This document shows, piece by piece, positions 61,536-64,000 of a stretch of 64,000 bases of DNA (position 1 is the first letter of the stretch; each line of letters opens with the position of its first letter). This DNA comes from JANNSX01 sp963741525 (GTDB taxonomy: Bacteria > Pseudomonadota > Alphaproteobacteria > Rhizobiales > Hyphomicrobiaceae): assembly GCA_963741525.1 (NCBI GenBank), contig CAVUIW010000001.1, positions 124,001-188,000 on the forward strand, written 5' to 3'. The position numbers were made by a program, and so were the translations under genes. Under the pieces are notes generated by a model. That model saw nothing but the letters and a program-made list of their open reading frames with translations, had not been told where the DNA came from and did no database searches.

Positions 61536-61928
61536 GACTATTGGGCTCCCAGCGCGATGTCAGAGCGCCCGTTTAACCCGGCACATGCTTCGCCGTATCC
61601 GGCCCTCCCCCGTGGGGGGAGTGTGCCGGGTCGTGCCGAAGGCGCGCAAACAAACAAACGCGGGAGAGGGGTTGAGCAGGACTCAGAACCCTCTTCATGT
61701 TCGGTTCTGGCAACGATTTGGTTGAGGGATTGCGGTCGACTCGACCCCTCATCCGGCGCCGTCATGGCGAAGCCATGCTCCGCATGGACCGCGCCACCTT
61801 CTCCCCAAGGCAGAAGGCCGGCTGAAGCAACAGCTTCTCGTGTGTAGACGGTGCCAAGCGTCGGTGCAGGTCGAGTTATCGCGGTCAATGACATTGTTTC
61901 TCTGTACGAATTCGAGAGTGCAGCGCCA
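61536..61928. other. 393-base gap between rbfA and truB with degenerate palindromes
   Basis: Unusually long for this operon. Contains CCTCCCCC/GGGGGG-type hairpins and a stretch CCCTCATCCGGCGCC...CCACCTTCTCCCC, a degenerate form of a common rhizobial intergenic repeat. The TCATGGCGAAGCCATG palindrome is also present. No gene was seen. Confidence 0.5.
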
Positions 61929-62369
61929 CTACTTCCGCCCGAGGTCGCGCTTGACCTCTGGCGAAGCGAGCAGCTTGTCGATGCGCGTCGCCTCGTCGTA
62001 GGTCTCGTCGATCGAGAAGCGAATGTCGGGCGCGAATTTGAGGTTGATCTTGTGTGCGATCTCGCCGCGGATGAAGCGCCGGTGGCGATTGAAGGCTTCC
62101 AGCACCGGCTGCCGGTCCTCGCCACCGAGCGGCATCAAGTAGACGGTCGCGAGCTTCAAGTCCGGGCTCAGACGCACTTCCGGAATGGTGATGACATGCG
62201 CATCGATGACATCGTCATGGATCTCACCGCGCGAGAGCATCTCGGCGAGCGAATGCCGGATCAGCTCGCCGACGCGGAGCTGGCGTTGGGAGGGGGCGGA
62301 GGGCCCCTTGCGTTTTCGATTTTCTCGCCAAAAGACGTGCGCCGGGGATTCGGACCCTCGGCGTCCCAT
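61929..62369 (-). CDS. rbfA: Ribosome-binding factor A
   Basis: 146 residues. RVGELIRHSLAEMLSRGEI and IPEVRLSPDLKLATVYLMPLGG are the KH-like RbfA core; FAPDIRFSIDETYDEATRI is the conserved C-terminal helix-sheet. 16S rRNA maturation factor for cold adaptation. ATG 62369 (MGRRGSESPAHVFW) is chosen; upstream in-frame codons overlap the infB end. Follows infB by 29 bases. Confidence 0.93.
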   Translation of the reverse strand: MGRRGSESPAHVFWRENRKRKGPSAPSQRQLRVGELIRHSLAEMLSRGEIHDDVIDAHVITIPEVRLSPDLKLATVYLMPLGGEDRQPVLEAFNRHRRFIRGEIAHKINLKFAPDIRFSIDETYDEATRIDKLLASPEVKRDLGRK

Positions 62370-62398
62370 GGATTGCCTGAATAAACCGAGTTCGTCGC

Positions 62399-64000
<1,602 letters not shown>

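Overview
The window is GC-rich alphaproteobacterial chromosome, most likely from the Hyphomicrobiales (Rhizobiales). The evidence is an Irr-type Fur regulator beside fabA-fabB-fabI, a SAM-II riboswitch in front of metZ, ethylmalonyl-CoA pathway genes (ccr and an ethylmalonyl-CoA mutase-like gene), a long-form dCTP deaminase, an sdhC-D-A operon and an infB-rbfA-truB-rpsO-pnp block. No species can be named from the sequence alone.

Layout. 1-5.9 kb: tail of a histidine kinase and its response regulator, 8-oxoguanine deaminase facing a BMP-family (purine-nucleoside type) binding protein, an SMP-30-like lactonase and an amidohydrolase. 5.9-12.6 kb: ethylmalonyl-CoA mutase and crotonyl-CoA carboxylase/reductase, metZ under a SAM-II riboswitch, and dcd. 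12.6-22.3 kb: a dipeptide-type ABC transporter operon with an amidase. It is bracketed by a broken and an intact tRNA-Gly and by several small mobile elements plus a decayed IS630. 22.6-37.8 kb: a long cluster of radical SAM protein, four glycosyltransferases, a polysaccharide deacetylase, a complete YejABEF-like peptide ABC transporter, a methyltransferase and, on the other strand, a membrane GT2 synthase. This is the best candidate here for an undescribed pathway. 37.8-47.7 kb: a solute-binding protein, sterol-desaturase-like hydroxylase, histone H1-like protein, the sdh genes interrupted by three unrelated genes including a transglutaminase-like protein, a MoeB/ThiF-like adenylyltransferase and a cold-shock protein. 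47.7-55.8 kb: 2-hydroxyacid dehydrogenase, SH3 protein, an intact IS256 insertion, irr, fabA-fabB-fabI and murI. 55.8-64 kb: a Cys/His/Trp-rich secreted peptide, a membrane-anchored unknown, and pnp-rpsO-truB-rbfA-infB read from the minus strand.

Four things recur. (1) An approximately 100-bp intergenic repeat occurs four times plus one truncated copy. (2) Nested-hairpin REP-like elements occur as two tandem pairs. (3) AGAGCGC...GCGCTCT palindromes occur twice. (4) Several ordinary genes carry single-base frameshifts (pnp, ethylmalonyl-CoA mutase, an ABC permease, the amidohydrolase, the transglutaminase-like gene). Because the pnp and permease products are otherwise perfectly conserved in the alternate frame, residual assembly indels are as likely as real pseudogenes, and start, stop and fusion calls should be read with that in mind.
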